This document shows, piece after piece, positions 17,287 to 26,319 of a stretch of DNA of 64,000 nucleotides. The translations under genes and the position numbers were made by a program. Every line of letters starts with the position of its first letter. Position 1 is the stretch's first letter. The stretch is taken from NCBI RefSeq assembly GCF_025809055.1, contig NZ_CP075529.1, forward strand, positions 1,612,001 to 1,676,000, written 5' to 3'. The notes below the pieces were generated by a model. It worked only from the letters and a program-made list of their open reading frames with translations. It was not told the origin of the DNA and made no database searches. The DNA comes from Devosia sp. Lineage in GTDB: Bacteria > Pseudomonadota > Alphaproteobacteria > Rhizobiales > Devosiaceae.

Positions 17287-18117
17287 ATGGCCCGTCGCGT
17301 CCCCATGCAAAACCGCATCGGCTTCACCATCCTCGCCTGGGCAGTGGCCCTGCTGCTGTTCTCGCCAATCCTGTGGACCCTGCTCACCGCCTTCAAGACC
17401 GAGGCCGAGGCGATCGCCTCGCCGCCCACCTTCCTGCCGCAGACCTTCACCATCGAGAATTTCGGCGCCGTGCAGGATCGGTCCGACTACATCAAGCACG
17501 CCACCAATTCGATCGTGGTCTCGGTCGGCTCTACCCTGCTGGGCCTGCTGATTGCCATCCCCGCCGCCTGGTCCATGGCCTTTGCGCCGACTAAGCGCAC
17601 CAAGGACATCCTGATGTGGATGCTCTCCACCAAGATGATGCCGGCAGTTGGCGTCCTGATCCCAATCTACCTGATCTTCCGCGACCTGCGCCTGCTCGAT
17701 ACCCTGCATGGGCTGACACTGATCATGACCCTGATCAACCTGCCCATCATCATCTGGATGCTCTACACCTACTTCAAGGAAATCCCGGTCGACATCCTCG
17801 AGGCCGCGCGCATGGACGGAGCCGAGCTCTGGAATGAGATCACCCATGTTCTCGTCCCCATGGCCATTCCCGGCATCGCCTCCACCCTGTTGCTCAACGT
17901 CATCCTCGCCTGGAACGAGGCCTTCTGGACCATCACCCTCACCTCCGGCCGCGCCGGCACGCTGACGGCCTTCATCTCCTCGTTCAGTTCCCCCCAGGGC
18001 CTCTTCCTCGCCAAACTCTCCGCCGCCTCGCTCCTCGCCATCGCCCCCATCCTGCTGCTCGGCTGGTTCAGTCAGAAGCAACTGGTCCGCGGTCTGACAT
18101 TTGGAGCGGTGAAGTGA
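17287..18117 (+). CDS. smoG: Polyol ABC transporter permease 2 (SmoG-like)
   Basis: A 276-residue inner-membrane protein with six hydrophobic segments. The EAA loop is DILEAARMDGAELWNEITHV around residues 170-189. MLSTKMMPAVGVLIPIYLIF is typical of polyol and sugar-alcohol transporters. It forms the channel with SmoF. The start MARRVPMQNRIG follows the repeat element at once, with only a GGAGAATAAGTAAA leader as ribosome site. Confidence 0.92.
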   Translation: MARRVPMQNRIGFTILAWAVALLLFSPILWTLLTAFKTEAEAIASPPTFLPQTFTIENFGAVQDRSDYIKHATNSIVVSVGSTLLGLLIAIPAAWSMAFAPTKRTKDILMWMLSTKMMPAVGVLIPIYLIFRDLRLLDTLHGLTLIMTLINLPIIIWMLYTYFKEIPVDILEAARMDGAELWNEITHVLVPMAIPGIASTLLLNVILAWNEAFWTITLTSGRAGTLTAFISSFSSPQGLFLAKLSAASLLAIAPILLLGWFSQKQLVRGLTFGAVK

Positions 18118-18144
18118 TGCGCCGCAGCGCCCTCGCCCCTGCGC

Positions 18145-18299
18145 CCCCTCGCCCCTCAGGGGAGAGGGTAGCGACGCCGGGAGCGCAGCGACCTGGCAGA
18201 GCTGGGGTGAGGGGTGAAGACCCCTCGGCAAGAACCGCAGCGCTGAACCCCTCACCCGGCGCTCTGCGCCGACCTCTCCCCTCGAGGGGAGAGGTGAAC
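18145..18299. repeat. Palindromic repeats, family A (smoG-smoK gap)
   Basis: Two units. The first (about 18145-18216) runs from CCCCCTCGCCCCTCAGGGGA through GAGGGTAGCGACGCC to GCTGGGGTGAGGGG. The second (about 18247-18299) contains ACCTCTCCCCTCGAGGGGAG with GGCGC/GCGCC beside it. The first is the same family as the copies at 17.1, 19.4 and 3.8 kb. They take up most of the 220 bases between smoG and smoK. Confidence 0.8.
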
Positions 18300-18337
18300 A
18301 CCCTCACACGCGACCTCCCAGCGAAGGACCTGTAGCC

Positions 18338-19333
18338 ATGGGCTCCATCACCCTCGAACACGTCAACAAGTCCTTCGGTGAAGTCGAGATCATCCCGGAC
18401 ATTTCCCTCGACATCCACGATGGCGAATTTGTTGTCTTTGTCGGCCCCTCGGGCTGCGGCAAGTCCACATTGCTGCGCCTCATTGCCGGCCTCGAAGACA
18501 CCACCTCGGGCCATATCAAGCTCGATGGCCAGGACGTCACCGACGCTCCACCGGCGCGACGGGGTCTCGCCATGGTGTTCCAGTCCTACGCGCTCTATCC
18601 TCATATGAGCGTGCGCGACAACATCGCCTTCCCGCTCAAGATGGCCAAGGTTCCCCAGGCCGAGATCGACAGGAAGGTCGATTACGCCGCGCGGACCCTC
18701 AACCTCGCCTCCTATCTCGACAGAAAACCGCGCGCCCTCTCCGGCGGCCAGCGCCAGCGCGTCGCCATCGGCCGCGCCATCGTGCGCGAACCCAAGGCCT
18801 TCCTCTTCGACGAGCCCCTGTCCAATCTCGACGCGGCCCTGCGCGTCAACATGCGCCTCGAAATCACCGAACTGCACCAGCAGCTCAAGACCACGATGAT
18901 CTATGTCACCCACGACCAGGTCGAAGCCATGACCATGGCCGACCGCATCGTCGTGCTCAATGCCGGCAATGTCGAACAGTTCGGCTCCCCGCTCGAACTC
19001 TACAAGAAACCGGCCAACCGTTTCGTCGCCGGCTTTATCGGCTCGCCCAAGATGAACTTCGTCGACGGCACCGAAGCCGCCAGGCACAATGCCCATGCCA
19101 TCGGCATACGCCCCGAACATTTCCGCCTATCGACCACCGAAGGCGCCTGGAAGGGCACGGTCAATGTCGCCGAGCAGTTGGGCTCCGACACCTTCCTCCA
19201 CATCCAGTCCGATTTCGGCCTCCTGACCGTCCGCACCGACGGCGACCAGGCCTTTGCCCACGGCGATACCGTCTGGCTGACCCCCGACCCCAACCGCATC
19301 TACAAATTCGATGCGGCCGGCAAGGCCATCTAG
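18338..19333 (+). CDS. smoK: Polyol ABC transporter ATP-binding protein (SmoK-like)
   Basis: A 331-residue CUT1 ATPase of the UgpC/MalK type. Walker A is GPSGCGKST (near residue 38), the Q-loop AMVFQSYALYPHMSV, the signature LSGGQRQRVAIGRA and Walker B FLFDEPLSNLDA, followed by the switch histidine in YVTHDQVEAM. The C-terminal 100 residues form the TOBE regulatory domain (NAHAIGIRPEHFRL). It is shorter than many MalK proteins (about 360), a common trait of SmoK. It energises SmoFG. Confidence 0.93.
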   Translation: MGSITLEHVNKSFGEVEIIPDISLDIHDGEFVVFVGPSGCGKSTLLRLIAGLEDTTSGHIKLDGQDVTDAPPARRGLAMVFQSYALYPHMSVRDNIAFPLKMAKVPQAEIDRKVDYAARTLNLASYLDRKPRALSGGQRQRVAIGRAIVREPKAFLFDEPLSNLDAALRVNMRLEITELHQQLKTTMIYVTHDQVEAMTMADRIVVLNAGNVEQFGSPLELYKKPANRFVAGFIGSPKMNFVDGTEAARHNAHAIGIRPEHFRLSTTEGAWKGTVNVAEQLGSDTFLHIQSDFGLLTVRTDGDQAFAHGDTVWLTPDPNRIYKFDAAGKAI

Positions 19334-19363
19334 ATGTCGCAAGGCACCCAACCATCGGCTCTG

Positions 19364-19524
19364 CCCACCCTCCCCCTTGAGGGGAGGGTAGCGACGCTAG
19401 GCCCAACGGGCCCTGGCAAAGCTGGGGAGGGGGAAATACCGGCTCTCATCCTCCCTCCCCTTGAGGGGGAGGGTAGCGACGCTTGGGCCGACCAGGCCCT
19501 GGCAAAGCTGGGTGGGGTGACTTC
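19364..19524. repeat. Palindromic repeats, family A, tandem pair
   Basis: Two copies in direct order: 19364-19432 and about 19450-19524. Both contain a CTCCCC-TTGAGGGG hairpin, then AGGGTAGCGACGCT, then a GGGCC/GGCCC segment and CCTGGCAAAGCTGGG. They are about 85 percent alike by eye. They begin the 395-base gap between smoK and the dehydrogenase gene, which holds no gene but four repeats. Confidence 0.82.
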
Positions 19525-19546
19525 TCACGGGGCCTCGGCCGCACAA

Positions 19547-19608
19547 CCCCGGCTTGTCCCGGCGATCCGTCGTGCCAAATTCTGGATTGCCGGGACAGGC
19601 CGGGCAAT
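19547..19608. repeat. Palindromic repeat, family C-like (GGCTTGTCCCGGC)
   Basis: Two arms facing each other: CCCCGGCTTGTCCCGGCGAT at the left and GATTGCCGGGACAGGCCGGG at the right, imperfect complements around a central spacer. It is of the GTC-CCGG dispersed type and lies between the family A pair and the family B copy. Confidence 0.6.
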
Positions 19609-19643
19609 GTCGGCGAATGGGAACGTCGCGTCTCACCCTCAAT

Positions 19644-19710
19644 GTCATTCCCGCGAAAGCGGGAACCCCTGTTTCCCTGCAACGGAGGTTCCCGCTTTCG
19701 CGGGAATGAC
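19644..19710. repeat. Palindromic repeat, family B, copy 2 (24-base perfect arms)
   Basis: The arms at 19644-19667 and 19687-19710 are identical to those at 11097-11173, with a 19-base spacer instead of 29. The right arm ends only 18 bases before the dehydrogenase start, so folding could influence translation of that gene. Confidence 0.85.
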
Positions 19711-19728
19711 TCCGAGGTTTATCTCCAC

Positions 19729-21201
19729 ATGACCAAGCTCTCCCTCGCCACTCTGCCCGCCATCACCACGGCATCGACCCCGGGTTACACCCGCGCCGAT
19801 CTCACCCCCGGCATCGTCCACTTCGGCGTGGGCAATTTTCATCGCGCCCATCAGGCAGTTTATCTCGACGCCCTGTTCAATACCGGCGAGGGTCACGACT
19901 GGGCCATCATCGGCGCCGGCACCCGTGCCTCGGACGCCGCCATGCGCGACGCCCTGCGTCAGCAGGATTGGCTCACCACCGTCGTGGAACAGGAAGCGGA
20001 AAGCGCGTCCGCCAGCATCACCGGCGTCATGGTCGATTATCTCGAGCCCGGCGACTGCCAATCGGTCATTGCGGCTCTCACCGACCCGGCCATTCGCATT
20101 GTCTCGCTGACCATCACCGAGGGCGGCTATTACATTGACCCCGCCAGCCAGCAATTCGACCCGGCCCATCCAGACATTGCCTATGACGCGGCGCACCTCG
20201 ACGCGCCGAAAACTGCCTTCGGCCTCATCCTCGCCGGCCTCGTGGCGCGGAAAAACGCCGGGCTGCAGCCCTTCACCGTCATGAGTTGCGACAACATTCC
20301 CGGCAATGGCCACGTCACCGAAAACGCCATCGCCGGCCTTGCCGCACTCATCGATCCGGCCCTGGCCGAGTGGGTAAAATCATCGGTGGCCTTCCCCAAT
20401 GGCATGGTCGACCGCATCACCCCCGCCACCTCCGATCGCGAGAAAAAGCTTCTCGCCGACCAGTTCGGCATCGAAGACGCCTGGCCGGTCTTCTGCGAGA
20501 GTTTCAAGCAATGGGTGCTGGAAGACAATTTCCCCGCCGGCCGTCCGGCGCTTGAAAAAGTCGGCGTCCAGTTCGTGCCCGATGTTGCTCCCTATGAGCA
20601 CATGAAGATCCGCATCCTCAACGGTGGTCATGCCACCATCGCCTACCCGGCCGGGCTGCTCGACATCCATTTCGTCCATGAGGCCATGGAGCACCCCCTC
20701 GTCGCCGCTTTCCTCAGGAAGGTTGAGACCGACGAGATCATTCCGGTGGTACCGCCGGTGCCCGATACCGATCTTCACGCATACTTCGCAATGTGTGAGA
20801 AAAGGTTCTCAAACCCCAAAATCGGCGACACCGTCCGGCGCCTTGCTCTGGACGGGTCAAATCGCCAGCCGAAGTTCATCATCCCGTCCGCGCTCGATCG
20901 CGCAAATGCTAACAGTGTGCTAACCGGATTGGCCCTCGTGTCAGCCCTCTGGTGCCGCTATTGCTTCGGCACGACCGATAGCGGCGCCGTCATCGAACCA
21001 AACGATCCCAACTGGGATCGCCTCACTGCCCAGGCACGAAGGGCCAAGGAAAATCCTGCAGCCTGGCTCGAGATGGGCGACATCTATGGCGACCTCGCAA
21101 CCAGTCCCGCCTTTGCGGCAGAGTTTACCAAGTGTCTGAATTTCCTTTGGAAAAACGGCACGGCCGCCACACTTGAGGCCTATCTCGGCGACCGCCTCTA
21201 G
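19729..21201 (+). CDS. Mannitol dehydrogenase family polyol 2-dehydrogenase
   Basis: A 490-residue NAD-dependent long-chain polyol dehydrogenase. The N-terminal Rossmann segment is GIVHFGVGNFHRAHQAVYLD and a second family mark is FPNGMVDRITPATSDREK; the catalytic lysine lies in MKIRILNGGHATIAYPAGL. It would oxidise a polyol imported by SmoEFGK to a ketose (mannitol to fructose, or D-arabinitol to D-xylulose, are known in this family). The start at 19729 gives the usual family length; the frame continues upstream only into repeat DNA. The kinase gene follows after nine bases. The exact substrate is not decided by the sequence. Confidence 0.9.
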   Translation: MTKLSLATLPAITTASTPGYTRADLTPGIVHFGVGNFHRAHQAVYLDALFNTGEGHDWAIIGAGTRASDAAMRDALRQQDWLTTVVEQEAESASASITGVMVDYLEPGDCQSVIAALTDPAIRIVSLTITEGGYYIDPASQQFDPAHPDIAYDAAHLDAPKTAFGLILAGLVARKNAGLQPFTVMSCDNIPGNGHVTENAIAGLAALIDPALAEWVKSSVAFPNGMVDRITPATSDREKKLLADQFGIEDAWPVFCESFKQWVLEDNFPAGRPALEKVGVQFVPDVAPYEHMKIRILNGGHATIAYPAGLLDIHFVHEAMEHPLVAAFLRKVETDEIIPVVPPVPDTDLHAYFAMCEKRFSNPKIGDTVRRLALDGSNRQPKFIIPSALDRANANSVLTGLALVSALWCRYCFGTTDSGAVIEPNDPNWDRLTAQARRAKENPAAWLEMGDIYGDLATSPAFAAEFTKCLNFLWKNGTAATLEAYLGDRL

Positions 21202-21255
21202 CCCGCCCCGTTGCCATCGGCTATGGTCCGCGCCGGACCGAAAAGAGAGGCCGGC

Positions 21256-22842
21256 GTGGCGCAAGACCTCCTGGTGGGAGTGGATGTTGGAACCGGCAGC
21301 GCCCGCGCCGGCGTGTTCACGCCATCCGGTAAACTATTGGCGCGTCACGAAAAACCAATATCCATGCGCCGCAGCGACGCCAATCATGCCGAGCATGACA
21401 GCGCCCAGATATGGACCGCCGTCTGCGCCGCGGTGCGTCAGGCTGTTTCCGACGCCGGCGCCAATCCACAAGACATAGTGGGCATCGCCTTCGACGCGAC
21501 GTGCTCGCTGGTGGTTCGGGGCCGGGATGGCGAGCCTGTGGCCGTGTCGCGCAACGGAGAAAACCGTTGGGATACAATCGTTTGGCTCGATCATCGGGCA
21601 CTTGAAGAAGCTGACGAATGCACCCGGACGGGCCACGAGGTTCTGCACTATGTTGGCGGCGTCATGTCGCCCGAGATGGAAGTGCCCAAGCTCATGTGGC
21701 TCAAGCGCCACCTGCCACAGAGCTGGGAGCGGGCAGCGCAAATCTTTGATCTGGCAGATTTTTTGTCCTGGCAGGCCACCGGATCGCTGGCGCGGTCGCA
21801 ATCGACGCTGACCTGCAAGTGGACCTACCTTGCCCATGCCGAGCAGAAGTGGCGCCGCGATTTCCTCGCCGAAGTCGGCCTGGACGATCTGCTCGACAAG
21901 GCCGCTTTGCCTGCCGTGGCCAGCCCCGTCGGTTCAGACCTCGGCCCGCTGACGGAAAAAGCTGCGCACGATCTTGGACTTAGCACGAATTGCCGCGTTG
22001 GGGCCGGTCTCATCGATGCCCATGCCGGTGCGCTTGGCGTGCTCGGCGCCTTTACCGCTGACATCGCCACGATAGACCGCCATCTGGCCCTGATCGCCGG
22101 CACCTCGAGCTGCGTCATGGCCCTGTCTGCCGAGGACCGTCCGACCAGCGGCGTCTGGGGTCCCTATTTCGGCGCTGTGCTGCCAGGCGTCTGGCTCAAC
22201 GAAGGCGGGCAATCCGCCACCGGCGCCCTGCTCGATCACGTCATCCGCCTGCACGGCGCCGGCGGCGATCCGACGCCCGAAACCCACGCCGCCATCGTGC
22301 GCCGGGTGATGGAACTGCGGCAGGCCGAAGGCACCGAATTCGCTAAGCGCTTGCACGTCCTGCCGGATTTTCACGGCAACCGCTCACCACTGGCCGATCC
22401 CTTTGCCCTGGGCGTGATTTCCGGCCTCACCCTCGACAGCGATTTCGACAGTCTTTGCCGGCTCTATTGGCGCACCTGCGTCGCCATTGCGCTGGGCGTG
22501 CGCCATATCCTCGAGACGCTCAATACGCGCGGCTACTCCATCGACACCCTGCACATCACCGGCGGCCACACCAAGAACCCGCTGCTCATGGAACTCTACG
22601 CCGATGCCACCCTGTGCACGGTTGTCGAACCCTCGGCTCCTGACGCCACGCTGCTCGGCATGGCCATGGTCGCAGCCAATGCGGCCGGGCTCTATTCCAG
22701 TCTCGATCAGGCCTGCATCGCCATGCAGCAGGGCGGCACCGCCCGGGCCCCCAATCCGGCGGCGCGGGCGCAGTATGACCGGGATTACCGCATCTTCCTC
22801 GAAATGCTCCGGCACAGGCAGACAATCGACAACATTGCCTGA
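21256..22842 (+). CDS. FGGY-family carbohydrate kinase (ribulokinase-like)
   Basis: A 528-residue ATP-dependent sugar kinase. It opens with the phosphate-binding strand LLVGVDVGTGSARAGVFTPS, followed by VGIAFDATCSLVV, a second-domain substrate region GAGLIDAHAGALGVLG and the adenosine motif TSSCVMAL, with a late GGHTKNPLLMELYAD. The FDATCS and GGHTKN words resemble the D-ribulokinase (FGGY/YpCarbK) branch rather than xylulokinase or glycerol kinase. The GTG at 21256 is preferred because GAGAGG lies five bases upstream. Coupled to the dehydrogenase, it would phosphorylate the ketose product. Confidence 0.85.
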   Translation: MAQDLLVGVDVGTGSARAGVFTPSGKLLARHEKPISMRRSDANHAEHDSAQIWTAVCAAVRQAVSDAGANPQDIVGIAFDATCSLVVRGRDGEPVAVSRNGENRWDTIVWLDHRALEEADECTRTGHEVLHYVGGVMSPEMEVPKLMWLKRHLPQSWERAAQIFDLADFLSWQATGSLARSQSTLTCKWTYLAHAEQKWRRDFLAEVGLDDLLDKAALPAVASPVGSDLGPLTEKAAHDLGLSTNCRVGAGLIDAHAGALGVLGAFTADIATIDRHLALIAGTSSCVMALSAEDRPTSGVWGPYFGAVLPGVWLNEGGQSATGALLDHVIRLHGAGGDPTPETHAAIVRRVMELRQAEGTEFAKRLHVLPDFHGNRSPLADPFALGVISGLTLDSDFDSLCRLYWRTCVAIALGVRHILETLNTRGYSIDTLHITGGHTKNPLLMELYADATLCTVVEPSAPDATLLGMAMVAANAAGLYSSLDQACIAMQQGGTARAPNPAARAQYDRDYRIFLEMLRHRQTIDNIA

Positions 22843-22968
22843 CATCTCGCGCATGGCCGATCTGTTTCCCATGCGGGCGGCATCTGCCTGTTCAGGTCGC
22901 ATAAAGCTCGCTAAGCTCTTTGCCGGGAAGCCGAATTTCGTGGCCACAAAGCGAGCGACGTAAGGTCC

Positions 22969-25900
22969 ATGTCGATCAAAGCCGCCATCTATCACCTGAC
23001 GCATTACAAATATGATCGTCCGGTCGTCCTGCAGCCTCAGATCATCCGGCTGCAACCAGCGCCACACTCCAAGACCAAGGTGATCAGCCATTCGCTGCGG
23101 GTCGGGCCGGCCAATCACTTCGTCAACGTGCAGCAGGATCCTTACGGCAACTACATGAGCCGGTTCGTCTTTCCCGAACCGGTGATGGAACTCAAGATCG
23201 AGGTCGATCTCGTCGCCGATATGACGGTCTATAATCCGTTCGACTTTTTCGTCGAGGAGAGCGCGGAAACCTGGCCCTTCGACTATCCCGAAGACCTCAG
23301 CGCGGACCTCTCGATCTACCGCCAGACAGAGCCCGCAGGTCCCCGGCTGCAGCAATTCCTCGACGGGGTCGACAAACGCCCGCAAAACACCGTCAATTTC
23401 GTCACCGGTCTCAATTCCAGCATCCAGCAGGCGGTAAGCTATATCGTGCGGATGGAGCCTGGCGTCTGGTCGCCCGAAGAAACGCTTGGCAATGGCAGGG
23501 GCTCGTGCCGGGATTCCAGCTGGCTGCTCGTCAATGCCCTGCGCCACCTGGGCTTTGCCGCCCGTTTCGTCTCCGGATACCTCATCCAGCTCAAGCCTGA
23601 TCTGGTCTCGCTCGACGGCCCGGCGGGCACCGATCACGACTTCACCGACCTGCATGCCTGGTGCGAAGTCTATCTGCCGGGCGCCGGCTGGGTCGGCCTC
23701 GACCCCACTTCCGGCCTGCTGACCGGGGAAAGCCACGTCCCGCTGTCGGCTACGCCGCACTATCGCAACGCGGCGCCAATCTCCGGCTTTGCCTCCTTCG
23801 CAGAGGTTGATTTCTCCTTTGACATGAAGGTGACGCGCGTCGCCGAACATCCGCGCATTACCAAGCCCTTCTCCGATGAAAGCTGGGATCGGCTGAACCA
23901 GCTTGGGCATCAGGTGGATGCGACTCTCAACGAACAGGATGTGCGGCTGACAATGGGGGGTGAGCCCACCTTTGTGTCGATCGACGATTTCGAAGCCGAC
24001 GAATGGAACGCTGGCGCCGTTGGACCAACCAAGCGCGCCCTGGCTGACGGGCTGATCCGTCGCCTGCGGCAACGCTTCGCCCCCAATGGCCTGCTGCATC
24101 ATGGCCAGGGCAAGTGGTATCCCGGCGAATCCCTGCCGCGCTGGACCTTTTCACTATACTGGCGCACGGACGGCAAACCCGTCTGGTCCGATGAAGGCCT
24201 GATCGCCCGCGAGGGGCAAGAGTATGACGTGACGCCCGCCGATGCCGAGACCCTGGCTTCAGCCATCGCGGAACGTCTCGGGGTTGCCGGCGACAATGTC
24301 TTGCCCGCCTTCGAGGACCCCGCCGACTGGATTCTCAAGGAATCCCGGCTTCCCGACAATGTCGATCCATCCAATTCCAGGCTCGCCGACCCCGAGGAAC
24401 GCGCCCGCATCGCGACCGTGTTCGCGCGGGGACTGACCAGCCCGACGGGCTACGTGCTGCCGGTTCAGCGGTGGAATGCCCAGGCCGCGGGCCAGCGCTG
24501 GATATCCGAACGCTGGAAGACCCGGCGCGGCAAGCTGTTCCTGGCGCCAGGAGACAGCGCCGCGGGTTATCGCCTGCCCCTGGCCAGTTTGAAGCACCTG
24601 ACGGCGACCAGTTATCCGCATATCGTGCCGATGGACCCCGCCATCCCACGTCCGCCACTCCCGGAGCCCGGCGCCATCCTTGCCGGCGGCATCACTGCCC
24701 CGGCTGACATTCGCCCCCAGGCGACGGCCAGCTTTACGGCTGCCAGCGAAGGTCAGGTGATCAACGAGCAGGTCCTCGATGAAATCGATTCTTCTGTGCG
24801 CACGGCGATCACAGTGGAAGTTCGCGATGGCCGCCTCTGTGTCTTCCTGCCGCCCGTTGCGGCCCTCGAAGACTATCTCGAACTGATCGCGGCGACCGAA
24901 GCCGGTGCACGGCACATCGGCAAACCCGTGCATGTCGAGGGCTATGCACCGCCGCACGATCCGCGCCTCAACGTCATTCGGGTTGCGCCCGATCCAGGCG
25001 TCATCGAAGTCAACATACACCCGGCCTCGACCTGGGACGACTGCGTGGCTACCACCAATGCGGTTTACGAGGAGGCGCGCGACAGCCGCCTCGGGGCCGA
25101 CAAGTTCATGATCGATGGCCGCCATACCGGCACGGGTGGCGGCAACCACGTGGTTGTGGGCGGCGCGACCCCCAATGACAGCCCCTTCCTGCGCCGGCCA
25201 GACCTGCTCAAGTCGTTGATCCTGCACTGGCAGCGCCACCCCTCGATGAGCTACCTGTTCTCGGGATTGTTCATCGGGCCGACCAGTCAGGCGCCGCGGT
25301 TCGACGAAGCGCGTCATGACAGCCTCTATGAGCTGGAAATCGCCATGGCCCAGGTCCCGTTGCCCGGCGAGGGCGAGGCGCCCCTGCCCTGGCTGACAGA
25401 CCGCCTGTTCCGCAATCTTTTGGTCGACGTCACCGGCAATACCCACCGCTCGGAAATCTGCATCGACAAGCTTTACTCTCCGGACGGTCCCACCGGCCGA
25501 CTCGGGCTGGTCGAATTCCGCGGCTTCGAGATGCCGCCCAATGCGCGGATGTCGCTGGCCCAGCAATTGCTCATCCGCGCCCTGATCGCCCGGTACTGGA
25601 GCAAGCCACTCACCGGCGATCTGGTCCGTTGGGGCACGAGCCTGCACGACCGGTTCATGCTCGGCGCCCATGTCTGGCGCGATTTCACCGAAGTGCTCGA
25701 CGACCTGCGCACGCACGGCTTCGACTTCGACCCGACCTGGTTTGAGGCCCAGCTCGAATTCCGCTTCCCGTTCTGCGGCGAGGTCGAGGCTGACGGCGTG
25801 AAGCTGGAACTGCGGCAAGCGCTTGAACCCTGGCACGTCATGGGTGAACAGGGCGCCATCGGTGGCACGGTCCGCTATGTGGATAGTTCCGTCGAGCGGG

Positions 25901-26316
25901 TCCAGGTGAGCCTTCAGACGCCCAATCCCGACCGCTATGGGGTGACCTGCAATCAGCGCCCGGTGCCCCTGTCACGCTTCGGGGTGACCGATACCAGCGT
26001 GGCCGGTGTGCGCTTCAAGGCCTGGCAACCCGCATCGGGCATGCATCCGACCATGCCCGTTCACACGCCACTGGTCTTCGACATCTATGATCGCTGGACG
26101 GGCCGCGCGATCGGCGGATGCACCTATCATGTGGCCCATCCCGGCGGGCGCAATTACGAAACCTTCCCGGTCAATGGCAATGAGGCCGAGGCGCGGCGGC
26201 TGGCTCGCTTCGTTCCCCACAATTACACGCCGGGCCCCTACACCGTCCGCCCCGAAAAGCCTGCGGATGAATTTCCGCTGACGCTTGACCTCAGGCGGCC
26301 GCCACGGTTCACGTAG
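22969..26316 (+). CDS. Transglutaminase-like protein fused to DUF2126
   Basis: An 1115-residue cytoplasmic protein (no signal peptide). Residues 1-270 are a bacterial transglutaminase N-domain and papain-like core with the triad C180 (GNGRGSCRDSSW), H229 (DLHAWCEV) and D245 (GLDPTSG). Residues from about 290 to the end match the large DUF2126 region, including LTMGGEPTFVSIDDFEADEW, IDGRHTGTGGGNHVVVGG and FRGFEMPPNARMSLAQQLL. It is known to occur beside ATP-grasp/Alpha-E proteins, with which it is predicted to process or link peptides. It is followed after three bases by the ATP-grasp gene, so the two form an operon. Confidence 0.9.
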   Translation: MSIKAAIYHLTHYKYDRPVVLQPQIIRLQPAPHSKTKVISHSLRVGPANHFVNVQQDPYGNYMSRFVFPEPVMELKIEVDLVADMTVYNPFDFFVEESAETWPFDYPEDLSADLSIYRQTEPAGPRLQQFLDGVDKRPQNTVNFVTGLNSSIQQAVSYIVRMEPGVWSPEETLGNGRGSCRDSSWLLVNALRHLGFAARFVSGYLIQLKPDLVSLDGPAGTDHDFTDLHAWCEVYLPGAGWVGLDPTSGLLTGESHVPLSATPHYRNAAPISGFASFAEVDFSFDMKVTRVAEHPRITKPFSDESWDRLNQLGHQVDATLNEQDVRLTMGGEPTFVSIDDFEADEWNAGAVGPTKRALADGLIRRLRQRFAPNGLLHHGQGKWYPGESLPRWTFSLYWRTDGKPVWSDEGLIAREGQEYDVTPADAETLASAIAERLGVAGDNVLPAFEDPADWILKESRLPDNVDPSNSRLADPEERARIATVFARGLTSPTGYVLPVQRWNAQAAGQRWISERWKTRRGKLFLAPGDSAAGYRLPLASLKHLTATSYPHIVPMDPAIPRPPLPEPGAILAGGITAPADIRPQATASFTAASEGQVINEQVLDEIDSSVRTAITVEVRDGRLCVFLPPVAALEDYLELIAATEAGARHIGKPVHVEGYAPPHDPRLNVIRVAPDPGVIEVNIHPASTWDDCVATTNAVYEEARDSRLGADKFMIDGRHTGTGGGNHVVVGGATPNDSPFLRRPDLLKSLILHWQRHPSMSYLFSGLFIGPTSQAPRFDEARHDSLYELEIAMAQVPLPGEGEAPLPWLTDRLFRNLLVDVTGNTHRSEICIDKLYSPDGPTGRLGLVEFRGFEMPPNARMSLAQQLLIRALIARYWSKPLTGDLVRWGTSLHDRFMLGAHVWRDFTEVLDDLRTHGFDFDPTWFEAQLEFRFPFCGEVEADGVKLELRQALEPWHVMGEQGAIGGTVRYVDSSVERVQVSLQTPNPDRYGVTCNQRPVPLSRFGVTDTSVAGVRFKAWQPASGMHPTMPVHTPLVFDIYDRWTGRAIGGCTYHVAHPGGRNYETFPVNGNEAEARRLARFVPHNYTPGPYTVRPEKPADEFPLTLDLRRPPRFT

Positions 26317-26319
26317 GCC

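Noticed and set aside
17112..19524. Regularly recurring G/C-rich repeats as a CRISPR-like array
   Set aside because: Units are long imperfect palindromes in separate intergenic gaps, without equal spacers or cas genes.
22384..25836. Two minus-strand frames of over 500 codons opposite the kinase and transglutaminase genes
   Set aside because: They are antisense shadows of high-GC coding DNA; the plus-strand genes have full catalytic motifs.
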